Assembly (NCBI GenBank): GCA_031372765.1
Contig: JANMLW010000226.1
Coordinates: 1 to 15,863, forward strand
DNA length: 15,863 nt
Reading direction: 5' to 3'
Source: JADCCX01 sp031372765
Lineage (GTDB): Bacteria > Pseudomonadota > Alphaproteobacteria > Rhizobiales > Beijerinckiaceae
Part shown: one piece after another, positions 1-8,542 of the stretch
Layout: the number at the start of each line of letters is the position of its first letter
Numbering within the stretch: position 1 is the stretch's first letter
Position numbers and translations under genes: made by a program
Notes under the pieces: model-generated
Told to the model about the DNA's origin: nothing
The model's database searches: none
Seen by the model: only the letters and a program-made list of their open reading frames with translations

Positions 1-1686
1 CTTCGCTTTTTAACGCTTGTGCTGTTGTCCAGCGCCACGCCGGTTTTTGCCGCCGAGATATCCGCCTCCTCGCGGTTAGACGGTGTCATCGTCTATCCCG
101 GCGTTGCGGCCGTCACACGCATCGTCGAGGTCGATGTACCCGCCGGAGCGCATACTGTCGTCGTGGCCGGATTGCCACAGGCGCTTGATCCGGCATCACT
201 CAGGGTTGAGGGCGTATCCAGCGGTAACTTGCAGATTGGCTCCATCGAAATGCGCACACAACCTCTTGGTGGTACGGCGCAACCCATGGGCGAGGTGGCC
301 GTCCGCTTGAAGAAACTGCGCGAGGACCGTGAGGGCAAGACAACCCAGATCAATGCCCTGAATGCCAAACAGGCGATGATAAATGCAATCGGCCAGCAGG
401 CCCCCACTATCCTCGGAGGCAAGGACAAACCCGCTGATCCTGCCGAGTGGTCAAAGGCCTGGGATGTAGTGGGCCAGGGATTAGCCAAGGTTGGCGATGA
501 ATTGCGTGAAGCCAATGCGGGGTTGCGCCTGATCGACGAGGAGATCGCGGCATTGGGCCGTCAGGGCGGAGCGGGTACGCGTGCGGGCGTGACACGGGCG
601 GCCAACATCAGCGTCGAATCGACAGGCGGTGCCAAGGCAACTCTGAAGTTGACCTATCAGGTCGGCAGCGTGTCCTGGCGGCCATCCTATGATGCTGTGC
701 TGGTAACAGGTTCAGCACAGGGGAAACCCAGGCTCTCCCTGGTGCGCCGTGCCATCATTTCGCAACGCACCGGCGAGGACTGGAGTGATGTGACGCTGGC
801 GGTTTCCACAGCGCAGGCCCGCGGCGGCACGCAGGTGCCCGATCTGCCACCGGTCCGCGTTGGCTTCAATGAACCCTCGCCCATCGTGCAGAATGCGTCG
901 CCACTGCGCACCCGGATGGCACCCGGAATGGCCGCTGACCTGACAATGCAGGAAGCCAGACGCGATGCGGAAGCCATCGCCAAAGTCGCAGCCCCGGCAG
1001 CACCTGAACCTGTCATCCTGCAACGGGCGCAGCTTGAAGCCTCCGGCTTCTCGGCGCAGTTCGTGGTGCCCGGACGTATCAGCATTTCAACCGATGGCAG
1101 CACGCGGTCTTTCCAGTTGGGAGGCCGCGACATCGAGCCAACACTGGGCATTAAATCAGCCCCCGGGCTCGATCCAAAGGCCTATCTGGAAGCGCGTTTC
1201 AGCAACGATGAGGAAGCGCCGTTGCTGGCAGGGGATGTCTCGCTGACAAGAGACGGGATGTTTGTGGGGCGAGGACGCATCCCCCAAGTGGCATCGGGTG
1301 ATATGGTCGATCTGGGCTTTGGGGTGGATGAACGCGTAAAGGTGAGCCGTGTTCCCGTGCGTCGCCGCGAAACGGAGGCGAGCTGGACGCAAGGGCAGCG
1401 GGGGGACCTGCGCGAGTTCAAGACTACGGTGAAGAACCTGCATGACCGCGCCATGCGCATCACCATCCTCGATCAGGTGCCATACTCTGAAAACAACACC
1501 ATCACCGTGGAAGCCTTGGCCAACATGACGCCCGCCACTGAAAAGACAGTGCAGGACAAGCGCGGCGTCATGGGTTGGACCTATGATTACAAACCGGGCG
1601 AGGAGAAGGAAATTCGCCACGGTTTCCGCATGCGCTGGCCCAATGACCGTGAACTTGTGCTGGAGCCACAGCCAATTCCACGGTGA
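1..1686 (+). CDS. DUF4139 (MuiA-like) secreted protein, 5' partial
   Basis: Protein of the DUF4139 / 'mucoidy inhibitor MuiA' family; its biochemical role is not established. The reading frame is open to base 1 and gives LRFLTLVLLSSATPVFAA before AEIS, a signal-peptide hydrophobic core with a likely AxA cleavage site. The true start is therefore probably just left of the window, and the GTG at 19 is an internal codon. Numbered from that GTG: an N-terminal beta-rich domain at about 15-90, a charged helical, probably coiled-coil stretch at about 95-180, then the DUF4139 region with WRPSYDA (220-226) and the family hallmark RTGEDWSDV (250-258). The protein ends with a typical WTYDYKPGEEKEIRHGF segment. 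The 561 visible residues fit the usual family length. It is followed by an intrinsic terminator at 1740-1766, so it is transcriptionally separate from purA. Family assignment is confident; function is unknown. Confidence 0.85.
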   Translation, partial: LRFLTLVLLSSATPVFAAEISASSRLDGVIVYPGVAAVTRIVEVDVPAGAHTVVVAGLPQALDPASLRVEGVSSGNLQIGSIEMRTQPLGGTAQPMGEVAVRLKKLREDREGKTTQINALNAKQAMINAIGQQAPTILGGKDKPADPAEWSKAWDVVGQGLAKVGDELREANAGLRLIDEEIAALGRQGGAGTRAGVTRAANISVESTGGAKATLKLTYQVGSVSWRPSYDAVLVTGSAQGKPRLSLVRRAIISQRTGEDWSDVTLAVSTAQARGGTQVPDLPPVRVGFNEPSPIVQNASPLRTRMAPGMAADLTMQEARRDAEAIAKVAAPAAPEPVILQRAQLEASGFSAQFVVPGRISISTDGSTRSFQLGGRDIEPTLGIKSAPGLDPKAYLEARFSNDEEAPLLAGDVSLTRDGMFVGRGRIPQVASGDMVDLGFGVDERVKVSRVPVRRRETEASWTQGQRGDLREFKTTVKNLHDRAMRITILDQVPYSENNTITVEALANMTPATEKTVQDKRGVMGWTYDYKPGEEKEIRHGFRMRWPNDRELVLEPQPIPR

Positions 1687-1739
1687 GCCAACTTCAGACT
1701 TTACGGATCGGTCATGATCGCGTAACCGCCCATCGGAAG

Positions 1740-1766
1740 AACCCGGCATACAAAGACCGGGTTTTT
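1740..1766 (+). terminator. Intrinsic terminator after the DUF4139 gene
   Basis: Perfect 7-bp stem AACCCGG (1740-1746) with CCGGGTT (1757-1763), a 10-base loop, and a run of five T from 1762 to 1766. It lies 53 bases past the upstream stop codon and 41 bases before the purA start, so it should end the upstream transcript. The A-rich 5' flank is short, so use on the minus strand is less likely. Confidence 0.75.
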
Positions 1767-1807
1767 CCTTGCGTGATGGTTGGATCGATACAGCAGGGAC
1801 AAACGGC

Positions 1808-3100
1808 ATGGGTAACGTGGTCGTGGTCGGCGCCCAGTGGGGCGACGAGGGAAAAGGCAAGATTGTTGACTGGCTCTCGGAGCAGGCTGACGTTGTGGTG
1901 CGCTTTCAGGGTGGCCACAATGCAGGCCATACGCTGGTCATCGATGGGGCGGTCTACAAGCTCAGCCTGCTGCCTTCGGGCATCGTACGACCCGGCAAGC
2001 TCTCCGTCATAGGCAATGGCGTGGTCTTTGACCCCTGGCATTTTGTCGAGGAAACCACAAAGCTGCGGGCGCAGGGCGTTGCCATCTCGCGCGACAATTT
2101 GCGGGTGGCTGACAATGCCACGCTGATTCTGCCGCTGCACCGTGAGCTTGATCATTTCCGCGAGACATCCAACAGCGGCATGAAGATCGGCACCACCAAG
2201 CGCGGCATCGGCCCTGCCTACGAGGACAAGGTTGGGCGTCGTGCGCTGCGCGTGGTTGATCTGGCGGACCCTGATTCCTTGCCCCCCAAGATCGAACGCC
2301 TGCTGGCGCATCACAATGCCCTGCGGCGCGGGCTTGGCATTGAAGAGGCTGATGGCGCTGCTTTGCTGGAACAATTGAAACAGGTGGCACCTGCCGTATT
2401 GCCCTATGTCGATACGGTCTGGAAACTGTTGGATCAGGAACGGCGCGCCGGCAAACGCATCCTGTTCGAGGGCGCGCAGGGTGCCTTGCTTGATGTTGAT
2501 CACGGAACCTATCCGTTTGTGACATCCTCCAACATCGTTGCCGCACAAGCCGCCACCGGCTCGGGTCTTGGTCCATCGGCTATCGGCTACGTGCTGGGCA
2601 TTGCCAAGGCCTATACCACGCGGGTGGGGGAAGGACCTTTTCCGACCGAATTGTTTGATGCCATAGGCGAGGAAATCGGCACCAAGGGCAAGGAGTTCGG
2701 CACCGTTACAGGCCGCAAGCGCCGCTGCGGCTGGTTTGACGCCGTGCTGGTGCGCCAGACAATCCGCACCTCGGGCATTGATGGTATCGCTTTCACCAAG
2801 CTCGATGTTCTCGATGGCCTGAAGGAACTGAAGGTCTGCACAGGCTACGAGATTGACGGGCGCGCCTATGATCACCTGCCTGCCAGCGCACTGGAACAGG
2901 CAAGGGTGAAGCCCATCTATGAAACCATGGAAGGCTGGTCGGATTCAACCGCAGGCGCACGGTCATGGGCAGACCTTCCCGCGCAGGCCGTGAAATATGT
3001 CCGCCGTGTTGAAGAATTGATCGGTGCGCCTGTCACTGTTCTCTCGACCAGCCCGGAGCGGCAAGATACTATCTTGATGCGCAACCCGTTTGAGGGGTAA
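1808..3100 (+). CDS. purA: Adenylosuccinate synthetase
   Basis: Catalyses GTP-dependent ligation of IMP and aspartate to adenylosuccinate, the first committed step from IMP to AMP in purine synthesis; cytoplasmic. The 430-residue length is standard. Visible signatures: the P-loop-like GDEGKGK at 12-18 with catalytic Asp13, GGHNAGHT with catalytic His41 (same numbering as the E. coli enzyme), GTTKRGIGP at 128-136, FEGAQG followed by DVDHGTYPFVTSSN, GEGPFPTE, the GTVTGRKRRCGWFD segment, and TKLDVLDGL. The ATG at 1808 is chosen because AGGGA (1795-1799) sits 8 bases upstream and the product then begins MGNVVVVGAQWGDEGKG as in homologues; the longer frame from TTG 1769 starts inside the upstream terminator. 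The next gene starts 12 bases after the stop and is probably co-transcribed. Confidence 0.98.
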   Translation: MGNVVVVGAQWGDEGKGKIVDWLSEQADVVVRFQGGHNAGHTLVIDGAVYKLSLLPSGIVRPGKLSVIGNGVVFDPWHFVEETTKLRAQGVAISRDNLRVADNATLILPLHRELDHFRETSNSGMKIGTTKRGIGPAYEDKVGRRALRVVDLADPDSLPPKIERLLAHHNALRRGLGIEEADGAALLEQLKQVAPAVLPYVDTVWKLLDQERRAGKRILFEGAQGALLDVDHGTYPFVTSSNIVAAQAATGSGLGPSAIGYVLGIAKAYTTRVGEGPFPTELFDAIGEEIGTKGKEFGTVTGRKRRCGWFDAVLVRQTIRTSGIDGIAFTKLDVLDGLKELKVCTGYEIDGRAYDHLPASALEQARVKPIYETMEGWSDSTAGARSWADLPAQAVKYVRRVEELIGAPVTVLSTSPERQDTILMRNPFEG

Positions 3101-3112
3101 ACGCTGAGATCA

Positions 3113-4273
3113 ATGGCAGATTATTATCCTCTCCTGATCAAGGCTGTTACGGCCCTCGATCCCAACACAGGCGATGCACGCCAGGGCATCTATGAGCGTG
3201 CGCGCTCCGCCCTGACGCGGCAACTTGCTTCACTCGATCCACCGGTCGCACAGGCCATTCTGGACCGTGAACTCGGCGCGCTGGAGGATGTTATCCGACG
3301 GATCGAGAGCGAAACCCGCACAGGAGAATCGGCAACCGCCATCAACGGTGATGCAGCGCCACTGTATCCCGGCGTTGTCAGGGCAGAACAGGCCACATCG
3401 GTTTCTGGTGGGCCAATCCGGCCGCAGGCTCCCCGGCGCGACAGCGCCAGAAACCGCAATCCCTTGATTGGACTGGCTATAGCTGCTGGCATCGTCGTGG
3501 TTGCTGCCATTGGCACATTGGCTTTTCTCAAGCGCAATGATCCGCCCATGACTGCCGGGCGATCCGAGCCGCCTGTAGTGAAACCCGCTGCTCCCGTTGC
3601 CACTCCTGCACCAAAGACCAGCGAGCGCGTGTCACCGGGTGGAGCCGAAACGCCGGCTCCCCCGATACCAGCCACCGCGCCACCCCCGCTCTCCACTGCG
3701 CCTGTACCGCCTGTTGTGCAGCCAGCCATTGCCATTGCCAATCGCATGGCACTTATTCTTGAGGCCATCGACAAGTCACAGAACGTCGTCGTCAGGCAGG
3801 GCACGGTTATCTGGCGCACCGAGATGGTGAGCGGCGGACAAGGCCAGCCCCTGCAGCAGGCCATCAAGGCAATTGTTGATGTACCCGAGGCCCGGTTGCG
3901 GGCTGAAATCACCATCCAGCGAAACAGGGATGCCGCTTTTCCAGCCTCACATACCATCCAGACGCAGTTTTCCAGCCTGTCGGGATCAGAAGTGGGGGCA
4001 ATCCAGAGCCTGAGCCTGCTGGAATTGCGCCAGACCGAGAACCAGCAGGGCTATGCCGTGGCAGGGCAGGGCATAGCTGTCATGGAGAACGTGTTTCTTG
4101 TGGCCCTGACGCAGGTTGAGCCAGCCTCCAGCCGCAATGTGGAAATGCTGAAAACCCGGCCTCTCCTCTACGTCGAGTTTCTGGCAAGCAACGGGCGGCG
4201 CGGCGGCATGGTGATCGAGAAGGGCGTCAGTGGTCAGCAGGCATTTGATGATGCCTTCCGCAGCTGGCAGTAA
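3113..4273 (+). CDS. Hypothetical single-span membrane protein downstream of purA
   Basis: No family recognised. The 386-residue product has a helical, charged N-terminal part (1-110; MADYYPLLIKAV, then Arg/Glu-rich helices), one transmembrane helix at about 117-139 (IGLAIAAGIVVVAAIGTLAFL) preceded by Arg-rich PRRDSARNRN, a Pro/Ala-rich linker at about 144-203, and a folded C-terminal domain at about 205-386. The positive-inside rule suggests the N-terminal part is cytoplasmic and the linker plus C-terminal domain periplasmic. No catalytic motif is visible. It begins 12 bases after purA with only a weak ribosome site, which suggests translation in one operon with purA. Its stop lies 22 bases from the end of convergent ppc. 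That it is a real gene is likely from frame length, domain layout and codon use. Confidence 0.8.
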   Translation: MADYYPLLIKAVTALDPNTGDARQGIYERARSALTRQLASLDPPVAQAILDRELGALEDVIRRIESETRTGESATAINGDAAPLYPGVVRAEQATSVSGGPIRPQAPRRDSARNRNPLIGLAIAAGIVVVAAIGTLAFLKRNDPPMTAGRSEPPVVKPAAPVATPAPKTSERVSPGGAETPAPPIPATAPPPLSTAPVPPVVQPAIAIANRMALILEAIDKSQNVVVRQGTVIWRTEMVSGGQGQPLQQAIKAIVDVPEARLRAEITIQRNRDAAFPASHTIQTQFSSLSGSEVGAIQSLSLLELRQTENQQGYAVAGQGIAVMENVFLVALTQVEPASSRNVEMLKTRPLLYVEFLASNGRRGGMVIEKGVSGQQAFDDAFRSWQ

Positions 4274-4295
4274 AGCAGGCTCTCTTTGAACCGTT

Positions 4296-7088
4296 TCATC
4301 CGCTGTTGCGCAGACCGGCGGCGATGCCGTTGATGCTCAGGTGAATGCCGGTGACAATGCGCATGTCTCCGTCACCGGCCCTGTGGCGTTTCAGCAATTC
4401 GATCTGCAGGTGGTTCAGCGGGTCTAGATACGGGAAGCGATTGCGAATGGAGCGTGCAAGCAGCGCATTACCCGCCAGCAGTTCAACCTGACCGGTGATT
4501 GTCAGCAATCCCGCTCTTGCCGCTTCCAATTCGGCCTGAATGCGTGGAAATATGGCCTGCCGCAGGGTCTCATCGGATACAAGTCCGGCATAGCGCGAGG
4601 CGATGGCAATGTTGGTCTTTGCCAGCACCATGTCCATGTTGGAAAGCAGCGTGCGGAAGAAGGGCCAGACCGTCGCCATGTCCTTCAACAGGGCAAGGCC
4701 GGCATCACCATGACGGGAGTGATAGGTGTTGATGGCGCTGCCAAATCCGTACCAGCCCGGCAGCATGAGGCGGCACTGTGCCCAGCTGAACACCCAGGGA
4801 ATGGCGCGCAGGTCCTCGATTTTTTGTGATTTCGTGCGGGATGCAGGACGGCTGCCGATGTTGAGACTGGCAATTTCACCAATGACGGTGGATTCCCGGA
4901 AATAACGGTCGAAACCCTCCGTTTCATAGACAAGGGCGCGATAAGCCTCGAAAGCGAGATCGGAGAGTTCCTGCATGGCCGTGAGGTAAGTGGGTTTTGC
5001 CTCCGCTTCCTGCCCATGCAGCAAGGTTGCCTCCAGTGTTGCAGCGGCAATGACCTCAAGATTGCGGCGCCCCAGTTCCGGGTTGCCATATTTGGCGGAA
5101 ATGACCTCGCCCTGCTCGGTAATGCGAATGGCACCCTGCACCGCGCCACCGGGCTGGGCGAGGATGGCATCATAGCTTGGCCCGCCACCGCGCCCGACTG
5201 AGCCGCCTCTGCCATGGAACAGCTTGAGCCGGACGGCATGGCGGGCAAAGACCCCGATCAGGGCCGTCTCGGCCCGGTAGAGTTCCCAGCCAGAAGTCAG
5301 GAATCCACCATCCTTGTTGCTGTCGGAATAGCCCAGCATGACCTCCTGTGTCCGCATCCGGCTTTTCAGCAAGCCTGCATAAAGGGGCAACCCAAACAGT
5401 ACGTCCATGATGGCAGGCGCCGCCTGCAAGTCCGCAATGGTCTCAAACAGCGGCACGATATTGACATCAAGTGCGCCGGTGCCCGGTCGCAGCAATCCAA
5501 CCTCCTTGAGCAACAACGCCACCTCAAGAACATCCGACACCGCGTTCGCTTTCGAGATCACGTAATTGGGGATGGCCTTGGGGCCAAACTTCGCGTGCTT
5601 GCGCGCCATCTCCTGCAGGATGGCAAGTTCCGAGATCGTCTCGGCGCTGTAGTCCGCATAGGGCAGGGCCAACAGGCGCGGTGTCGATAGCTCCTTCACA
5701 AGCACCGCGACGCGCTGCTCCTCGTCAAGGTTTGCATAATCAATATCCGTCGTGGCATGCCGCAGAAGTTCGCCCACCACGCGCTCATGCACGTCGGAAT
5801 TCTGGCGCAGATCAAGGCTGGCCAGATGAAAGCCGAAGACATCCACCGCCCGGCGCAAATGCCTCAAGCGCCCATTGGCCAACGAAGCTGAACCATTGTC
5901 ACGCAATGAGCGGTCCAGCACATCGAGATCAATCAGGAAATCCGATACATCCGGGTAGATTGCATGCTTGTCCGCAGACGTATCAAGGTCACTTGTTTGC
6001 AGGCGCTGTGCCGTTGCTTCCAATCGGGTCAAAATGACCGCAATAGCCCGGCGATAGGGTTCATCACCCCGGTGTATGGCATGGTTGGCAGGCGCACCTG
6101 TTGGCTCGGCCGCCAGAGCTTCAAGTGCAGGCGATACCTTCACCAACCGCGTATCCAGCGAGAGTTCAGTGGTCAGTTGCTCAAGTTCCCGGGTGTAATA
6201 GCCAATCACATGGGCACTTTGCATGGCAAAGGCCTGCCGTAGCACGGAGGCTGTGACAAAGGGGTTACCGTCCCGGTCTCCCCCAATCCAGCTGCCGATG
6301 CGAAAGAACGCAGGCAGTTTTGCGCTGGGCTGAAGTGTCTTGCCGGGATGGGTTATTATGCTGGACGCGCCTTCCAATACTGCCAGCTCGTCTTCGAGGG
6401 CTGCGTAAAGGCGGGGCAACTGACGCAGGAATGTCTGCTCGAAACAGGCGATGCCGTTGGCAATCTCGTCGATCACGCGCAATCTGGATTTGCGCAACAA
6501 TCCTGTTTGCCACAGCGTCAGCACGGCGCGGCCCAGCGCTTCCCGGCCTTCTGCTTCTTCATCCGGTGTCTGGCGCGATGTATCACGCACATGCAGGATA
6601 TCGGCAATTTCCCGCTCCCGATCCAGGGTGCTGCGCCGCCCTACTTCGGTGGGATGGGCTGTCATCACAGGAAAAATGCTGGCGTTCTCAAAGAAGGCAC
6701 TTAACGCCGCTACGTCATGCCCTGCGGCCATTGCATCCTGCATGGCGCGTTTGAGTGTACCCTTGCGCGGCGCTGCGCCATCTCCGGCCCGCAGCCGTGT
6801 GCGGCTGATATGGTGCTGGTCTTCGGCTATGTTGGCAAGACGCGAGAAATAGCTGAATGCGCGGATAATGTGGATGGTCTGGCCGCGGGAAAGACCGTCC
6901 AGTGTTGCCTCGAGCATACGGCGGGCATCCACATCCTCGGCGCGGTGAAAACGGATGGATGTCTGCCGTATTCTCTCCACCAGATCGTAGGTTTCTTCGC
7001 CCTCCTGGTCACGGACAGTCTCACCTAGAATGCGCCCGAGCAGGCGTATGTTCTCGCGCAGCGGCGCATCCTTGTCGAAATCGTACAC
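4296..7088 (-). CDS. ppc: Phosphoenolpyruvate carboxylase
   Basis: Makes oxaloacetate from PEP and bicarbonate (Mg-dependent), the anaplerotic entry to the TCA cycle; cytoplasmic tetramer in characterised members. The 930-residue length is normal. Seen in order: VMTAHPTEVGRRS with catalytic His145, GSWIGGDRDGNPFVT (265-279), HLASLDLRQNS (421-431), LGYSDSNKDGGF (585-596), the glycine loop FHGRGGSVGRGGGP (624-637), EVISAKYGNPELGRRNLE (661-678), IPWVFSWAQCRLMLPGWYG, and C-terminal LRNSG, a variant of the usual NTG end. Start: GTG at 7088 giving MYDFDKD, preceded by a purine-rich GAGAG at about 7096-7101 with 7-base spacing; no better upstream start is visible. It follows the ydcF-like gene on the same strand with a 109-base gap that contains a promoter candidate. 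Confidence 0.98.
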   Translation of the reverse strand: MYDFDKDAPLRENIRLLGRILGETVRDQEGEETYDLVERIRQTSIRFHRAEDVDARRMLEATLDGLSRGQTIHIIRAFSYFSRLANIAEDQHHISRTRLRAGDGAAPRKGTLKRAMQDAMAAGHDVAALSAFFENASIFPVMTAHPTEVGRRSTLDREREIADILHVRDTSRQTPDEEAEGREALGRAVLTLWQTGLLRKSRLRVIDEIANGIACFEQTFLRQLPRLYAALEDELAVLEGASSIITHPGKTLQPSAKLPAFFRIGSWIGGDRDGNPFVTASVLRQAFAMQSAHVIGYYTRELEQLTTELSLDTRLVKVSPALEALAAEPTGAPANHAIHRGDEPYRRAIAVILTRLEATAQRLQTSDLDTSADKHAIYPDVSDFLIDLDVLDRSLRDNGSASLANGRLRHLRRAVDVFGFHLASLDLRQNSDVHERVVGELLRHATTDIDYANLDEEQRVAVLVKELSTPRLLALPYADYSAETISELAILQEMARKHAKFGPKAIPNYVISKANAVSDVLEVALLLKEVGLLRPGTGALDVNIVPLFETIADLQAAPAIMDVLFGLPLYAGLLKSRMRTQEVMLGYSDSNKDGGFLTSGWELYRAETALIGVFARHAVRLKLFHGRGGSVGRGGGPSYDAILAQPGGAVQGAIRITEQGEVISAKYGNPELGRRNLEVIAAATLEATLLHGQEAEAKPTYLTAMQELSDLAFEAYRALVYETEGFDRYFRESTVIGEIASLNIGSRPASRTKSQKIEDLRAIPWVFSWAQCRLMLPGWYGFGSAINTYHSRHGDAGLALLKDMATVWPFFRTLLSNMDMVLAKTNIAIASRYAGLVSDETLRQAIFPRIQAELEAARAGLLTITGQVELLAGNALLARSIRNRFPYLDPLNHLQIELLKRHRAGDGDMRIVTGIHLSINGIAAGLRNSG

Positions 7089-7127
7089 GCTTTTTCTCTC
7101 TGGCGATCAATAGACTAAAGTCTGATG

Positions 7128-7156
7128 ATCAGGAAGCAATCACGGGGTGCTGTCAA
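7128..7156 (-). promoter_or_regulatory. Candidate sigma-70 promoter for ppc
   Basis: Read on the minus strand, a perfect -35 hexamer TTGACA (7156-7151) is followed after exactly 17 bases by CCTGAT (7133-7128), a poor -10. It lies 40-70 bases upstream of the ppc GTG. A short inverted repeat GACTAAAGTC (7114-7123) lies near the expected start point. Alphaproteobacterial promoters tolerate weak -10 elements, so it is plausible but unproven. Confidence 0.4.
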
Positions 7157-7197
7157 TGCAACCGGACCAATGGCTGCCATGCAGTGCTGACATATGT

Positions 7198-7992
7198 TCA
7201 AGGCTTTGGAAACAGTGCGCCGGTTTTGCCTGTCAGACGATAGACCAGCAACCCTGTCCATTCACGCATTGCTGTATCGGTCCGGCGCAAGCCATCGGAG
7301 ATTGACCAGAAGCCTCCTGAGATATCCTGCCAGCCGGCGGTCCTGAAATCGACCGGATAGGCAATGACCGGCCAGTCTGCCTGACGAAAGATGCCGACCG
7401 AGCGTGGCATATGCCACGCTGAAGTTACAAGCAGCCAGGTTTCGCCCGCTTTGGGATCGACAAGCCGTCTCGACATCACCGCATTATCATGGGTGTTTCT
7501 GGAATTGGCTTCAATCAGGATCCGGTCAGCTTTCAGGCCAAAGGTCAGCAGGTGCTCCCGCACTACGTCGCCCTCCGATTTTGGGGCACTGGAATAAAGC
7601 GCACTGCCGCCGGTGAACACGATGCGGGCATCGGGATACCGGCGTGCCAGATCAGCCATGGCGATCAGGCGCTCGCCAGCATCATTCACGGCCAATGGAC
7701 CATGGGCCAGGGTCTGGCGTTCCTGAACGGCACCACCCAACACGATGATGCCGTCAATCTTCCGCCCCTGAAGGTCCGGTACCGGAAATCGCATCTCAAG
7801 CGGAAGGATAAGCCAGTTAGCCAATGGTGACAGACCGATCACGAGCAAAAACACCAGGCTTGTTGCCATGAGGCGGTGTCCCAGAGGCCGGAAACGGCCC
7901 CAGCCCAGCACCAACCCAAGCATGCCGATGAAGACAATCAGGTTGGACGGCTCCAGCAAAAACCAGCCGAGTTTGGCAAGATGGTAAAACAA
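7198..7992 (-). CDS. YdcF/ElyC-like DUF218 membrane protein
   Basis: Member of the DUF218 family (YdcF, SanA, ElyC), inner-membrane proteins with a Rossmann-like domain; ElyC is linked to envelope polysaccharide/peptidoglycan homeostasis, but the enzyme reaction is unknown. The 264-residue product shows two N-terminal membrane helices (about 17-31 and 41-62), then the DUF218 core: DGIIVLGGA (80-88), ARIVFTGGSAL (122-132), EGDVVREHLLTFGL (140-153), EANSRNTHDNA (161-171) and VTSAWHMPRS (189-198). Start: TTG at 7992 is chosen because a GAAGG ribosome site sits 7 bases upstream and the N-terminus FYHLAKLGWFLLEPSN matches the conserved family opening; the next Met (residue 24) would remove part of the first helix. 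Probably transcribed ahead of ppc. Confidence 0.88.
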   Translation of the reverse strand: MFYHLAKLGWFLLEPSNLIVFIGMLGLVLGWGRFRPLGHRLMATSLVFLLVIGLSPLANWLILPLEMRFPVPDLQGRKIDGIIVLGGAVQERQTLAHGPLAVNDAGERLIAMADLARRYPDARIVFTGGSALYSSAPKSEGDVVREHLLTFGLKADRILIEANSRNTHDNAVMSRRLVDPKAGETWLLVTSAWHMPRSVGIFRQADWPVIAYPVDFRTAGWQDISGGFWSISDGLRRTDTAMREWTGLLVYRLTGKTGALFPKP

Positions 7993-8296
7993 GTCTTAGC
8001 CTTCAAGGTTAATGCAGCGGCCTTTGATGGGTCCTTGGGGATCATAACCGCAAGTACGCGGTGAGTGCCATGATTTGTTCATCCTGATGGCAGTGCCGGA
8101 ATGAGGTACAAACGATTGACCTTTATGGGTTTTTCCAAACTGCACGGCTTTTGATCGGATTTTCATGGCTAACAGGAACTTGCTGGCAAAGACCTAAAAT
8201 AGGGTCAAACGGATGAAAATTAGACTTAATTTGCGATGTTGGACTTGTCATGATGAACATATTTCCCTGCGATTATGCCTGTGTTCCGGAGATCAC
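7993..8296. other. Gene-free upstream part of the ydcF/ABC intergenic gap
   Basis: About 300 bases between the divergent ydcF-like gene and the structured RNA candidate, more AT-rich than the flanking genes. I see no convincing protein frame. It should contain the ydcF promoter (minus) and a promoter for the RNA candidate (plus), but no hexamer pair is convincing: TTGACC at 8116-8121 and TTGTCA at 8245-8250 lack good -10 partners at 16-18 bases. A small imperfect inverted repeat, GACCTAAAATAGGGTC (8191-8206), is present. Confidence 0.5.
8000..8004 (-). promoter_or_regulatory. Ribosome binding site supporting a TTG start
   Basis: GAAGG on the minus strand, 7 bases before TTG 7992-7990. It decides the start of the ydcF-like gene in favour of the TTG codon. 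Confidence 0.6.
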
Positions 8297-8447
8297 GTTA
8301 ATCCTTTTGCGGACACTTGGCCGCTCAGCGATTAACCTTTGGACACCTCATACATCGGCCACCCCCGCATCCCGCACCGGATGCCTTTCAAGGGAACCGA
8401 TGTTGGATCCGCCAGACACGGCCCCCGTCTGGCGGATCCCCTTTTTT
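8297..8447 (+). ncRNA. Candidate structured small RNA or 5' leader
   Basis: Three consecutive hairpins in a gene-free stretch. Hairpin 1: GTTAATC (8297-8303) pairs perfectly with GATTAAC (8330-8336), enclosing GCGG (8309-8312) paired with CCGC (8321-8324). Hairpin 2: ACATCGG (8352-8358) pairs perfectly with CCGATGT (8397-8403), enclosing GCATCC (8367-8372) paired with GGATGC (8379-8384). Hairpin 3 is the terminator at 8405-8447. The T run follows the hairpin only on the plus strand, so the transcript would run rightwards, away from ydcF. The sequence GGACAC recurs at 8311-8316 and 8341-8346. It could be a trans-acting small RNA, or an attenuator/riboswitch leader of the ABC operon whose first gene starts 95 bases after the T run. 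I do not recognise an Rfam family. The 5' end is a guess, since no promoter is clear. Confidence 0.55.
8405..8447 (+). terminator. Strong intrinsic terminator with no protein gene upstream
   Basis: Perfect 13-bp stem: GGATCCGCCAGAC (8405-8417) with GTCTGGCGGATCC (8427-8439), a 9-base loop, then CC and six T (8442-8447). No plus-strand protein gene precedes it, so it must end (or conditionally end) a non-coding transcript starting in the gap. It is directional, since the other flank has no T run when read on the minus strand. Confidence 0.85.
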
Positions 8448-8542
8448 CCACAAGTTTGATGGTTGAACTTTTCAGCCCTTGCTCAGGGCGGGGTTAGCCG
8501 TAAGATCAGTTTCCCACGGTCGAGACTTGCCGACCCGATTTT

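Noticed and set aside
1769..1807. Earlier TTG start for purA
   Set aside because: It begins at the end of the upstream terminator T tract and adds 13 residues absent from the family; ATG 1808 has the ribosome site.
1712..2875. 387-residue minus-strand open frame opposite purA
   Set aside because: It is fully antisense to a certain purA gene, has no recognisable domain, and is a by-product of third-position GC bias.
8250..8340. Leader peptide of a classical amino-acid attenuator
   Set aside because: Translating from ATG 8250 shows no run of repeated amino-acid codons before the hairpins.
8281..8447. Possible tRNA, tmRNA or 6S RNA in the gap
   Set aside because: No T-loop consensus, no CCA-type acceptor stem, and the hairpins are separate rather than the single long bubbled rod of 6S RNA.
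8250..8459. 69-residue plus-strand frame starting ATGATG at 8250
   Set aside because: It runs straight through the perfect terminator hairpin, has no ribosome site of note, and its composition is not protein-like; the paired stems explain the sequence better.
8475..8489. Small hairpin GCCCT/AGGGC as a second terminator
   Set aside because: Only five pairs and no T run after it.
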